21,428 bases of DNA. Origin: an uncultured Collinsella sp. (GTDB lineage: Bacteria; Actinomycetota; Coriobacteriia; Coriobacteriales; Coriobacteriaceae). The stretch spans positions 1 through 21,428 of the forward strand of contig CABUCA010000035.1 of assembly GCA_902489965.1 (NCBI GenBank). Direction: 5' to 3'. Shown in pieces: positions 7,610 to 15,275 of this stretch; the first letter of the stretch is position 1; each line of letters begins with the position of its first letter. The notes under the pieces were generated by a model. The model did no database searches. It was not told where the DNA came from and saw only the letters and a list, made by a program, of their open reading frames with translations. The position numbers and the translations under genes are program-made.

Positions 7610-8122
7610 ATGATTAAGCCAAGGAGCGCTATTGCTCGAATCGGAGTCGGCTTGGCGATTGTTGCGGGCTTGTCGATGGGTGCACCTGCCGCATCATTTG
7701 CTCAAGAGGAGTTTGACACTTCCCAGGTTTCTAGCATTTCGCAGAGCGCGGATGCCGGAATTGCCACATGCAAGAACAACGAAGATAGAGATTTCGCTTT
7801 TCAATGTTCTGGCACGAGCGCAACCGGCTATCGCCAGAAAGAAGATTCATCTTCAGTCTACATTTGGATCAAAGGCTATTCGGGAAAGCCGTTACGTTTG
7901 TACGTGGACGGTGCCTATGACAATAGAGGAACGGGCAACATGAATTGCACGCAGGGCGTGTATCGCTCCAACCATGAGCATGAATGGGAGATATACAACC
8001 TCGTCCGTGAGAACAAACGCAGCCATGCTCGTCTGACCGCATGGGCCGAGTCCGGATACGGCACGGTCTATGGAAAGTGGAGCCCCGATTGCTTTGGCCA
8101 TTTTAACAAACTTCCCTCCTAG
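7610..8122 (+). CDS. Small secreted cysteine-containing protein, possibly DUF2712-like
   Basis: 170 residues from the ATG at 7610, preceded by GGAGAAGG; a TTG at 7598 overlaps that ribosome site and is rejected. Residues 1-31 are a classical signal peptide: basic start (KPRS..R), hydrophobic core, and cleavage likely after SFA (Ala31). The mature part has no TM segment and four cysteines (54, 66, 113, 161), enough for two disulfides. It contains GYRQKEDSSSVYIWIKGYSG (73-92), a motif style I associate with small exported DUF2712-type proteins near ABC transporters; that assignment is uncertain. It sits between the membrane regulator and the ABC genes and may be the exported or sensed product of the module. 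An antimicrobial or signalling role would be speculation. Confidence 0.8.
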   Translation: MIKPRSAIARIGVGLAIVAGLSMGAPAASFAQEEFDTSQVSSISQSADAGIATCKNNEDRDFAFQCSGTSATGYRQKEDSSSVYIWIKGYSGKPLRLYVDGAYDNRGTGNMNCTQGVYRSNHEHEWEIYNLVRENKRSHARLTAWAESGYGTVYGKWSPDCFGHFNKLPS

Positions 8123-8150
8123 CCAATCCGCAGCTTCTTGTTGTGATTAG

Positions 8151-8182
8151 GGCCGGGCCGAGCGTTGCTGCTCGGCCCGGCC
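8151..8182 (+). other. Strong 13-bp GC hairpin between secreted-protein and permease genes
   Basis: GGCCGGGCCGAGC (8151-8163) and GCTCGGCCCGGCC (8170-8182) pair perfectly around the 6-base loop GTTGCT. No U-tract follows; the next bases are the ribosome site GGGAGG (8186-8191) of the permease. It is better read as an intercistronic hairpin that stabilises the upstream mRNA end or dampens downstream expression than as a standard intrinsic terminator. Confidence 0.75.
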
Positions 8183-8201
8183 AATGGGAGGATGATGACA
8201 T

Positions 8202-9083
8202 TTGAATAGAAATCTAATACGGCACGAGCTGTCCAAGATATTTGGCAATCCTATATTTGCGTTGGCTCTTATTTTGGCGACTGCCATTTCGATGGCAGCT
8301 GCCATCGAGGCGTGGTGGACACTCGAGGCCGAGCGCAAGCAGCTGTTATCTTTTGGCTACGGCATTGGTCTGCAGTCTCAGACATACCTCGGCCAAACGC
8401 GTGAAAGTAGCTTTGGTAACTGGATCGTTGTGAGCGCGAACGCGCCGTTGCTAGCGTCGGTGTTTTTCTATGCGCTGCCGTTGCTTGCCATGTTGGCCGG
8501 GTCGTGGTCATGCCTGTCCGAGCGTTTGAGCGGTTACGAGGCACAGATCTGCACGCGTGTTTCTAGAAATGCATATGTGAACGTGAAGATGCTGTCTGCT
8601 TTCCTCTCTGCGTTTGCGGTCACGGCTATTCCGCTACTCGTGAACTTTCTGATTGTCTCCATGCTGATTCCCGCGTATCTCCCCCGAGTCGACGAATCGA
8701 CTTACGTCGGACTCTATCTGCATAGCTATTTTTCTGGCCTGTTTTATTCCCGGCCTCTGTTATACGTGCTGGTTTATACGCTGTTCGATGCGGTGGCGCT
8801 GGGGGTTCTATCCATGGCCGTGACCGGTCTGTCGGTTGTGTTTCGCAGCAGAATCAAGGCGATGGTCGTTCCATATCTGATTATGGTTGCATGGCATTTT
8901 GTTAACGACTGGATTTTTAGCGTCCTTTCATGCGTCGGCTTTAACTGCAACATTCTTAACAGCATCAGGTCGGAATCACTAAATAACTGGCCCGACATTC
9001 GAGCGGGGTTTGCGGAAATCATTTTGCTGTTCGTCTTTTCTTTGATTTCCGCGAGATTCTTAAAAAGGCGCGAGGTGGTCTGA
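8202..9083 (+). CDS. ABC-2-type transporter permease (first subunit)
   Basis: 293 residues from a TTG at 8202, the only start that fits: GGGAGG lies 10 bases upstream and no in-frame ATG is near. The start (NRNLIRHELSKIFGNPIFAL) is typical of ABC-2 permeases: a short cytoplasmic helix and then the first TM segment. About six hydrophobic segments are visible, near residues 15-37, 75-100, 120-150, 165-195, 195-225 and 265-288. It ends in a basic KRREVV tail. Its stop overlaps the next start by one base (TGATG). With the second permease and the ATPase it should form an exporter, substrate unknown; the secreted protein gene upstream is a contextual hint. Confidence 0.85.
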   Translation: MNRNLIRHELSKIFGNPIFALALILATAISMAAAIEAWWTLEAERKQLLSFGYGIGLQSQTYLGQTRESSFGNWIVVSANAPLLASVFFYALPLLAMLAGSWSCLSERLSGYEAQICTRVSRNAYVNVKMLSAFLSAFAVTAIPLLVNFLIVSMLIPAYLPRVDESTYVGLYLHSYFSGLFYSRPLLYVLVYTLFDAVALGVLSMAVTGLSVVFRSRIKAMVVPYLIMVAWHFVNDWIFSVLSCVGFNCNILNSIRSESLNNWPDIRAGFAEIILLFVFSLISARFLKRREVV

Positions 9084-9919
9084 TGCTGTTTAGGCTGGTC
9101 GCTGCGGACCTGAGGACCGTTTTGAAGAAGAACATCGTTACTTTTATTGCGGTTGCGGCAGTGACCGTTGCGAACTTGGTGTACGCCTACGGATTGTCTT
9201 CTGTGTATGGGGTCAGGACGGATACCTTGGGGTTTGCGGATAATCTTGCGCTCGTGTTTGCCGGATCTGCTCCGTTTGAGCCTAGGCCCGGAGTCATGTT
9301 TGTGCCTCCGTTAGGGTGGCTATTCCTCATTCTGCTTATTCTCTATACAACACTCGATTATCCGACCGAATCGTTGCACGGGCTTGGTTTGCAAGCACTT
9401 GTTCGATGCCGGGCAAGAACCCTTTGGTGGGCCTCGCGTTTTATCTCAGTGGCGGCGGTAACGGCATTTTCACTGCTCGTGGTGGTTTGCTCTGTTGTGA
9501 TTTGGAGCTTGGTGGTGAGCTCCTCGTTCAGCGCGGTCATTCATGGCGAGTCGCTTCAGCTGGCTAATTTGGCGCCGTGGTTTCTCAAAGCTGCCGAGGC
9601 AGATGCGCTGCCGTTTTTCATAGGTCTCTTATTTGCTTTTGAGGCGCTTGCGTTTGCACAGGCAGCGGTTGGGTTTGTGCTTGGGCCGTCAGTCTCGTTT
9701 GTGGTTTTAATGAGCTACCTGATCTGCTCGGCATATGCACGACATTGGGCGCTATTGGGTAACGCCTTGATGCTGTTGCGCTGGGGCGGAATTGTCAAAG
9801 AGGGAATCGCGGCGGGCTCGAGCGTCTTGTCATCAATTGGGCTTATGTCGTTATGTCTATCGCTGGGTGGACTGTGGTTTCGAAGGGCCGACCTTATAGA
9901 AAAGGGGGACAAGATATGA
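9083..9919 (+). CDS. ABC-2-type transporter permease (second subunit)
   Basis: 278 residues with ATG at 9083, one base overlapping the previous stop. The N-terminus (LFRLVAADLRTVLKKNIVTF) is again an amphipathic stretch entering a first TM segment at about 21-42. Further hydrophobic segments lie near 75-92, 112-142, 172-200, 205-225 and 235-262. It resembles the preceding permease in layout but not in detail, so the transporter is probably a heterodimer of permeases. The stop overlaps the ATPase start as ATGA. Confidence 0.83.
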   Translation: MLFRLVAADLRTVLKKNIVTFIAVAAVTVANLVYAYGLSSVYGVRTDTLGFADNLALVFAGSAPFEPRPGVMFVPPLGWLFLILLILYTTLDYPTESLHGLGLQALVRCRARTLWWASRFISVAAVTAFSLLVVVCSVVIWSLVVSSSFSAVIHGESLQLANLAPWFLKAAEADALPFFIGLLFAFEALAFAQAAVGFVLGPSVSFVVLMSYLICSAYARHWALLGNALMLLRWGGIVKEGIAAGSSVLSSIGLMSLCLSLGGLWFRRADLIEKGDKI

Positions 9920-10560
9920 GCGTGATCGTTAGGGACGTATCGAAGCGCATGGGCAAAAACGATGTTCTGCGCAACGTGTCCATCGAGGTTGACCCTGGGA
10001 CTGTGGTTGGGCTTCAGGGGATAAACGGTTCGGGTAAGACCATGCTTATGCGAGCGGTCTGCGGATTGATCAAGCCTACCGAAGGCGAAATCTCTATCGA
10101 TGGCCAAAGGCTTGGGGTGGACATCTCGTTCCCGCCGAGTCTGGGGATGTTGATCGAGGCGCCTTCCTTTTTGGGATATCTGTCTGGCTACGATAATTTG
10201 GAGCTCATCGCTCAGATCAAGGGCGTTGCCACCCCCGAGGACATTCGCTCTGCCCTGCGGCTCGTGGGGCTCGATGCAGACGAAAAAAAGAAGTTCCGAG
10301 CATACTCGCTTGGGATGAAGCAACGTCTGGGGATAGCTGCGGCAATTATGGAAAAGCCGAAGCTACTTGTTCTCGATGAGCCAACAAATGCCCTCGACGA
10401 AGCGGGCGTGGAAATACTCAAGCGCGTTGTGGCGATGGCGGCATCAACGGGTCGCGAGGTTATTCTGTCCAGCCATGACGGAGAGGTGCTCGAGGAGCTG
10501 GCCGATCGGGTTTACTGCATGCGCGACGGTGCCGTTGTGAAAGTTCGGGAAAGGTCGTGA
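9916..10560 (+). CDS. ABC transporter ATP-binding protein
   Basis: 214 residues from the ATG at 9916, which overlaps the permease stop and has GGGGG about 7 bases upstream; the longer open frame from 9853 lacks support. Walker A is GINGSGKT (35-42), the signature is YSLGMKQRLG, and Walker B plus the catalytic Glu is LLVLDEPTNAL, followed by the H-loop in ILSSHDGE. All elements for ATP hydrolysis are present. It is somewhat short because it lacks the C-terminal extension seen in many BcrA-type ATPases. It pairs with the two upstream permeases and is followed, with a GTGA overlap, by the anchored protein gene. Confidence 0.95.
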   Translation: MSVIVRDVSKRMGKNDVLRNVSIEVDPGTVVGLQGINGSGKTMLMRAVCGLIKPTEGEISIDGQRLGVDISFPPSLGMLIEAPSFLGYLSGYDNLELIAQIKGVATPEDIRSALRLVGLDADEKKKFRAYSLGMKQRLGIAAAIMEKPKLLVLDEPTNALDEAGVEILKRVVAMAASTGREVILSSHDGEVLEELADRVYCMRDGAVVKVRERS

Positions 10561-11225
10561 GCGCGATGAAGAAGACCCTGTGGACAAGAAGGGCGGTGCT
10601 TGCTCTTTTCGGCTGTGCTGCTACCGGCCTTGCGGGCATGAGGGTGAGCGTCGTTAACGGGAACCGGACGGTCATTCCTGAGAAATATTATGCGGAGGGC
10701 GAATGGCTCTCGATGGATGGGGCGTTTCTGGGGTCGAAGGATGTGGCGACTGACGGGTATTCGTTTTGCATAGACGGGGCAGAGCTGCTCACGCCGCGCG
10801 AGTATCTCAAGCGTGCGCATGATGATTATTCAAAATATGGCATCGTGGATACGAAAACGAAATTGAAGGACGCCGACATCACGTGTGTTATCGCCGTAAA
10901 GATGCGTGTCAGGAATAAGGACAATGTCGAAGGCGGAATCAAAACGTATGTTTGGCATTTGGTGCCGGAGTCTGCGCCAAACTATGACTTTGTGGTCAAT
11001 ACCGATCTGATAACGCAGGCAATGCCGGCTCTGGGCGGCTCTGCTGCGTTTGCTGTACAGGTTGGGGCGGAGAACGAGTTGCTCGTCCCATTCATGATGC
11101 AAAACACCAACGACTATTTCGAAGGTTACGAGACCGTCCGTTTTGAGAAGGCTTTTCCTGGGACTTATACGATGAAGATGACCGATCTGCCAGAGAGAAG
11201 GCTCTTAAGGTTTGAAGTGAAGTAA
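10557..11225 (+). CDS. Membrane-anchored or lipoprotein-like exported protein of the ABC module, unknown function
   Basis: 222 residues from a GTG at 10557 that overlaps the ATPase stop (GTGA); an ATG three codons later (10566) is an alternative. The N-terminus has KKTLWTRR followed by a hydrophobic segment containing LFGCAATG, so it is a signal anchor or possibly a lipoprotein signal, though Phe at -2 is not the usual lipobox residue. The remaining ~190 residues look like a mostly beta extracytoplasmic domain with no cysteine-rich or catalytic motif that I recognise. Being last in a chain of overlapping genes, it is likely an accessory or immunity-type component of the transporter. I do not recognise the family. 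Confidence 0.75.
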   Translation: MSAMKKTLWTRRAVLALFGCAATGLAGMRVSVVNGNRTVIPEKYYAEGEWLSMDGAFLGSKDVATDGYSFCIDGAELLTPREYLKRAHDDYSKYGIVDTKTKLKDADITCVIAVKMRVRNKDNVEGGIKTYVWHLVPESAPNYDFVVNTDLITQAMPALGGSAAFAVQVGAENELLVPFMMQNTNDYFEGYETVRFEKAFPGTYTMKMTDLPERRLLRFEVK

Positions 11226-11328
11226 CTCGAGAGCTAGGCAAAATGGGTCCATCGGTGGCACTCGCGCTCGATCCCAGGCGCCCTGGCCCGGAATGACGCG
11301 GGGCGAGGCGTCTTCGGTGTCGGCTGGC

Positions 11329-12042
11329 CTACCGCTTCTTCTTGTTCTTCTGCTTGCGCTGCTTGCCCTTGGTCTCCTGGGGCTTGTCGCCCTGCTTGGC
11401 CTCGGCAGCGGCCTTCTCGGCCTTCATTTTCTTCTTCTTGGTCTCGATGCGGAGTTTTTTGTTGATGCGCGCCTTGAGGAAGGGACCGAACTGCTCGGCA
11501 TCGCCGCGGACAAAGGTGTCCTTAGGGATCGTCACGCCCTGGTCGGCGAACATGGCCACAAAGATGCGCTCGCCGTCGAGCACGTGGTCGAGCTTTTCAA
11601 ACGGGAAGAACTGCGACTTGCCGCTCTTGCCCCAAACCATCAGGCCGTCCTCGTTGGCGGCGACGCGGCGATAGCGGCCGCCCATGGACTCGTCGGCCTC
11701 AACGGCGTCGATAAAGTCGCGGGCGAGGGTGTGGTGCAGGTTCTTGCTCCACCAGGCCAAAAAGGCGCCGAATACGATCAGCACGACGCCAAACTTGATC
11801 CAGTTGCCGCCGGCCACCAACATGCCGATGCCGATGAGCGCGGCAATTGCCGCGGCGACATACAGCGAGCCGCGACGCCTGGGCGAGGCGACCAGGCGGG
11901 CGAAGTCGGTGACCAGGTCGTTTTCGTACTGGTACTCGTTGAGGTACAGGATACCGTCGTCGGCTGCGGCCTGCTTCTCGAGCGCGACCTCGACCTGGTC
12001 GGCTGCTTCGGAGGGAACGAGGTTGCTCTCTGCGTCTGCCAT
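11329..12042 (-). CDS. YcxB-like membrane protein
   Basis: 237 residues. Residues 1 to about 55 are soluble. Two adjacent TM segments follow (about 59-77 and 82-98), then a domain with ANEDGLMVWGKSGKSQFFPF and ADQGVTIPKDTFVRGD that fits the YcxB-like pattern (a two-TM hairpin plus a small cytoplasmic PH-like fold). The last ~35 residues are Lys/Ala-rich and very basic (ending KQRKQKNKKKR). The ATG at 12042 has GGAG about 10 bases upstream. It points away from dnaX and converges with the ABC module. The function of this family is unknown to me. Confidence 0.8.
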   Translation of the reverse strand: MADAESNLVPSEAADQVEVALEKQAAADDGILYLNEYQYENDLVTDFARLVASPRRRGSLYVAAAIAALIGIGMLVAGGNWIKFGVVLIVFGAFLAWWSKNLHHTLARDFIDAVEADESMGGRYRRVAANEDGLMVWGKSGKSQFFPFEKLDHVLDGERIFVAMFADQGVTIPKDTFVRGDAEQFGPFLKARINKKLRIETKKKKMKAEKAAAEAKQGDKPQETKGKQRKQKNKKKR

Positions 12043-12082
12043 GCTCTTTGGACTCCTATCGCGGCGGGCTCGCCGTACGGGT

Positions 12083-12088
12083 TATTAT
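12083..12088 (+). promoter_or_regulatory. Candidate -10 box for dnaX
   Basis: TATTAT (5 of 6 to consensus) lies 71 bases before the dnaX ATG in the gap after the divergent YcxB-like gene. No convincing -35 is visible at normal spacing. Confidence 0.25.
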
Positions 12089-12158
12089 GGAATGCAGTAT
12101 GCCGTGCGACCGCATGGCCGTCGCGGCAACAAGACTCAGTATACCCGGGGGAGCACCC

Positions 12159-14639
12159 ATGGAATCGTTGTACCGAAAGTATCGCCCGCTCACCTTCGAC
12201 TCCGTGGTGGGCCAGCAGCATATCGTCTCGACGCTCGAGCACGCCATTACCGAGGGACGCCTGTCCCACGCCTACCTGTTCTGCGGACCGCGCGGCACGG
12301 GCAAGACCACCATGGCGCGCATCCTTGCCAAGGCGCTGCTCTGCCGCAATGCCGAGGCGGCGCGCGCCGAGGGTGCGAGCGGCTGCATGCCCGACGGCAC
12401 CTGCGAGGAGTGCGAGCTCATCGCCGAGGGCAACCACCCCGATGTCTACGAGCTCGATGCCGCTTCCCGCACCGGCGTGGACAACGTACGCGAGGAGATC
12501 ATCAACTCCGTCAACTTTGCCCCGGTGCGCGGCAAGTACAAGATCTATATCATCGACGAGGTCCACATGCTCACGACGGCGGCGTTCAACGCGCTGCTCA
12601 AGACGCTCGAGGAGCCGCCGGCGCACGTGATCTTTGTGCTGTGCACCACCGACCCACAAAAGATTCTGGAGACCATCCTCTCGCGCTGCCAGCGCTTCGA
12701 CTTCCACCGTATCGGTAACGAGGATATCGAGCGCCGCCTGGCCTACGTGTGCGAGCAGGAGGATTTCGATTACGATGACGAGGCGTTGGCCATCGTTGCG
12801 CGTCATGCCAAGGGCGGCATGCGCGATGCTCTTTCCACGCTGGAGCAGCTGAGCGTTTTTGGCAACGGCTCCGTGCATGCGGACGATGCCCGTTCGCTTT
12901 TAGGTGAGGTTTCGGACCAGATCCTGGGCGAGTTTGCCGCGGCGATTGCGTCACGCGATGTCGCCGAGCTCTATGGCCTCATTCGCGCACAGGTCGAGGA
13001 GGGCAATGACCTGCTTGAGCTGACGCGCGACCTAGTGGCGCACGTGCGTGACGTGTACGTGGCCTGCGTTGCCGGCGCCCGTGCCGAGCTGTTTGAGGGC
13101 GGAGCCGAGCAGGCCGAGGCGCTTGCTGCCGAGTCCGCTGCCTTTGGCGAGCATCCTGCCGACCGTCTGGCCCGCGTGCTGACGGTGCTCGACGACGCCG
13201 CCTTGGAGATGAGGGGCGCGAGCGACGTGCGCCTGGTGCTTGAGATTGCCTGCACGCGTCTGGCACGTCCCGAGGCTGATTTAACGATTGAGGCATTGGC
13301 CGAGCGCGTGGCACGTCTGGAGGCCATGGTTGCCAACGGCGCCGTGCCGGCGAGCGTGGCCGCTGCTCAGGCCGCCGCGCCTGCAGCATCCGTACCCGCT
13401 GCTGCCCAACAGCCGACGCTCATTTCGGGCGCCCGTGCTGCCGCTCCGGCGGCATCCGCTGCCCCCGCTGCTACGTCCGCGCATCAGGGTGGCATGCCTT
13501 GGGACCGCGGCGCTGCTGTTCCGGCTGCCCAGCCTGCTCCCCGTTCTGCGTCCGTGTCAGCTTCCAAGTCTGCAGCGCCTGCACCTCAGCCTGCGCCGAC
13601 GTCGACGCCTCAGCCCGTTGCTGCCCCCGCGCCTGCCACCGCTCCGGCACCTAAGCCCCAGTCCAACAATGCCGCCCAGGTTGCCGCCGCCGGTGCTGCC
13701 GAGACGCCCGCGGTCGAGGATGCCGGAGAGCTGCAGCGCAAATGGGCCGAGGTCGTCGAGCGTGTCAAGGCGCGTCAGGCTTCCTACGCAGGGCTTTTGC
13801 TCAACGCCCGCGCCACGGCCGACGACGGCTCCAAGCTCACCGTCTCGTTCCCCGCGGGCTCGACCTTTGCCATCAAGATGCTCGGTCGCGCCGATACGCA
13901 ATCGGTGGTCCTGCCGACGGTCTGCGCAGTCTTCGGTCGTCGTACCGTCGACTATGTCTTGGATGGGGGTGGCACGCCGGCTCCTCAACATGAGGAGCAT
14001 TCTCCATCTGCACGGGCTGCGGCATCTGCGGACCCGCAACCCGTGTCCTCGGCGGCCCCTGCATCCTCGAGCGCCAGCGCGCCGCAGCGGCAAGCGACAC
14101 CGGTAGCGGCGTCGACCCCGTCGGCGCCTAAGCCCGCGGCGCCCAAACCGGCTGCTCCGACACCCGTGTCCAAGCCCGCCTCGCCCGCGCCCAAGTCGTC
14201 TGACCTAGGCAAAGCCCCCTGGCTACGCTCCGACAACCCCGCCGGCGCTCCTGCCACGGGTAAGCTCCCGACCGAGCCCGCACCCCGTGCGCCCGAGCGC
14301 TCGGCTGCCCCCAAGGCTCAGTCTGTCGCGCAGTCCGCGCCGTGGGAATCCGAGCAGGTGCCCTACGACGACGCCATGGTCGGCGGCTTTGCCGGCGATG
14401 CGAGCGGGGACGATCTTCCTCCGTTCGACGTGCCGGGTGCGGCGTCCGCGCCCAAGTCCGCTGCAGCTGCCCCCAAAGAGGGGGACGCCCCCGCTGCCCC
14501 TTGGGAGTCCAACCCCGGCGCCGGCAGCCCCTTCGGCCATCAGGGCGCAGCCCCGAGCATCCCGCAGACCGAGGACGAGGCCAAAGCCCTCATCCGCAAC
14601 GTCTTCGGCCAGGCCACCATCTTCAAACCGGTGGAGTAG
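12159..14639 (+). CDS. dnaX: DNA polymerase III subunit gamma/tau
   Basis: 826 residues, the clamp-loader ATPase of the replisome. The ATG at 12159 has GGGGGAG just upstream; the in-frame stretch from 12048 is not conserved-looking. MESLYRKYRPLTFDSVVGQQ is the classic start. Walker A is GPRGTGKT (43-50), the zinc module is Cys62, 76, 82 and 85, Walker B is IIDEVHML, and the sensor/arginine-finger region is CTTDPQKILETILSRCQRF. Domain III ends near residue 385. The rest is long Ala/Pro/Ser-rich linker interrupted by one folded segment at about 523-610 (ELQRKWAEVVERVKARQAS and what follows) and a short conserved tail EDEAKALIRNVFGQATIF. I find no A-rich slippery site for programmed frameshifting, so only tau-length product is predicted. 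ybaB and recR follow after an insertion of one minus-strand gene. Confidence 0.98.
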   Translation: MESLYRKYRPLTFDSVVGQQHIVSTLEHAITEGRLSHAYLFCGPRGTGKTTMARILAKALLCRNAEAARAEGASGCMPDGTCEECELIAEGNHPDVYELDAASRTGVDNVREEIINSVNFAPVRGKYKIYIIDEVHMLTTAAFNALLKTLEEPPAHVIFVLCTTDPQKILETILSRCQRFDFHRIGNEDIERRLAYVCEQEDFDYDDEALAIVARHAKGGMRDALSTLEQLSVFGNGSVHADDARSLLGEVSDQILGEFAAAIASRDVAELYGLIRAQVEEGNDLLELTRDLVAHVRDVYVACVAGARAELFEGGAEQAEALAAESAAFGEHPADRLARVLTVLDDAALEMRGASDVRLVLEIACTRLARPEADLTIEALAERVARLEAMVANGAVPASVAAAQAAAPAASVPAAAQQPTLISGARAAAPAASAAPAATSAHQGGMPWDRGAAVPAAQPAPRSASVSASKSAAPAPQPAPTSTPQPVAAPAPATAPAPKPQSNNAAQVAAAGAAETPAVEDAGELQRKWAEVVERVKARQASYAGLLLNARATADDGSKLTVSFPAGSTFAIKMLGRADTQSVVLPTVCAVFGRRTVDYVLDGGGTPAPQHEEHSPSARAAASADPQPVSSAAPASSSASAPQRQATPVAASTPSAPKPAAPKPAAPTPVSKPASPAPKSSDLGKAPWLRSDNPAGAPATGKLPTEPAPRAPERSAAPKAQSVAQSAPWESEQVPYDDAMVGGFAGDASGDDLPPFDVPGAASAPKSAAAAPKEGDAPAAPWESNPGAGSPFGHQGAAPSIPQTEDEAKALIRNVFGQATIFKPVE

Positions 14640-14660
14640 CTGCGCAGGCGGGTATACTGC

Positions 14661-15134
14661 TCAAGAAGAGGACCCCTTGTCCGGGCGCATCTGTATTTCG
14701 GACATGTGTAGTGTGGTGCCGCGTATGTCGCATTTGAGCAGACAGGTGCGTGACGGTCGGCCTAGGATGCTGAGGTCGATACGATACGTCGCATGGCTGT
14801 CCGTGTACTCGACTTGCTCGGCGTTAATGGTTGCTCCGATTGCCAAATAAACGCCTAGCTCGGCATCGACAATCTTGAAGTCCTTTATCTTGACCTTGAA
14901 CTCTTGATAGAGGGACGGGCTGTTGTAGTAGACGGTTCGGGTTCCGTCGGTGCACTCATCGGTCGTCTCCCATTTGACGACGGGCTGGTCCGAGCTGGCT
15001 ATCAGCAGTTCTGCTCCAAAAGCTATGGCATGGGTGATGACAACCAGCAATGCCCAGCCGACAAAGAGATAGAGAACCACATATGCAACGGGGTGTTTTG
15101 AGCGGATGTTTTGGAGCGCGTTGGGGGCATTCAT
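14661..15134 (-). CDS. Small membrane-anchored protein of unknown function
   Basis: 157 residues. One TM helix at about 18-45 is followed by a mostly beta extracytoplasmic region with three cysteines and no motif I recognise. The ATG at 15134 has GGAGG 6 bases upstream and a TATAAT box further up (15174-15169), so it is a real gene. It sits on the minus strand between dnaX and ybaB and ends 21 bases from the dnaX stop, converging with it without a visible terminator. It splits the usual dnaX-ybaB-recR run, so it is probably a lineage-specific insertion. Confidence 0.75.
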   Translation of the reverse strand: MNAPNALQNIRSKHPVAYVVLYLFVGWALLVVITHAIAFGAELLIASSDQPVVKWETTDECTDGTRTVYYNSPSLYQEFKVKIKDFKIVDAELGVYLAIGATINAEQVEYTDSHATYRIDLSILGRPSRTCLLKCDIRGTTLHMSEIQMRPDKGSSS

Positions 15135-15168
15135 GGGGCACCTCCAAATTACTATCTATGGCAATCAA

Positions 15169-15174
15169 ATTATA
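15169..15174 (-). promoter_or_regulatory. Perfect -10 box (TATAAT) for the small membrane protein
   Basis: Minus-strand TATAAT lies 34 bases upstream of the ATG at 15134, which predicts a leader of about 28 bases containing the GGAGG site. The -35 position falls on the end of the 15184-15193 inverted-repeat arm and has no consensus match, which suggests activator or repressor control. Confidence 0.45.
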
Positions 15175-15183
15175 CCCTGCCGC

Positions 15184-15246
15184 CATGTGCGCCGCCTCGA
15201 GCAGCGGTTCGGCATTTAGCTATTTAGTGGCGCACATGAAATGCCG
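15184..15246. repeat. Two interleaved inverted repeats in the dnaX-ybaB intergenic region
   Basis: Arm A CATGTGCGCC (15184-15193) pairs with A' GGCGCACATG (15229-15238), 10 bp perfect. Arm B CGGCATTT (15210-15217) pairs with B' AAATGCCG (15239-15246), 8 bp perfect. The order A-B-A'-B' means the stems are interleaved, so they form either alternative hairpins or a pseudoknot-like fold. The gap between A' and B' is zero bases. The rest of this 339-base gap (15135-15473) holds the promoter elements listed here and no gene I can support. Confidence 0.65.
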
Positions 15247-15275
15247 GATTCGGCTCTACTAGATTGAGTGTGCGA

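Noticed and set aside
7610..8122. Lactococcin-972-type bacteriocin
   Set aside because: The gene context is suggestive but the protein is longer and lacks the family's motif pattern; only a DUF2712-like resemblance is noted.
8151..8182. Intrinsic terminator
   Set aside because: The stem is strong but no U-tract follows; kept as an intercistronic hairpin.
11226..11328. Terminator between the converging ABC module and YcxB-like gene
   Set aside because: Only a 5-bp stem (CCAGG/CCTGG) without a T-run on either strand is visible.
12048..12158. Upstream in-frame extension of dnaX
   Set aside because: The family starts at MESLYRKYRP, and GGGGGAG lies right before the ATG at 12159.
12043..12158. 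SRP RNA or tRNA gene next to dnaX, as in some genomes
   Set aside because: I found no SRP tetraloop/GGAAGGAAGCAG-type core and no tRNA cloverleaf in the gap.
11778..12878. 366-residue open frame on the minus strand
   Set aside because: It overlaps both the YcxB-like gene and the dnaX ATPase domain, and looks like a shadow frame.
12159..14639. Programmed frameshift in dnaX
   Set aside because: No A-rich slippery heptamer was found in the coding sequence.
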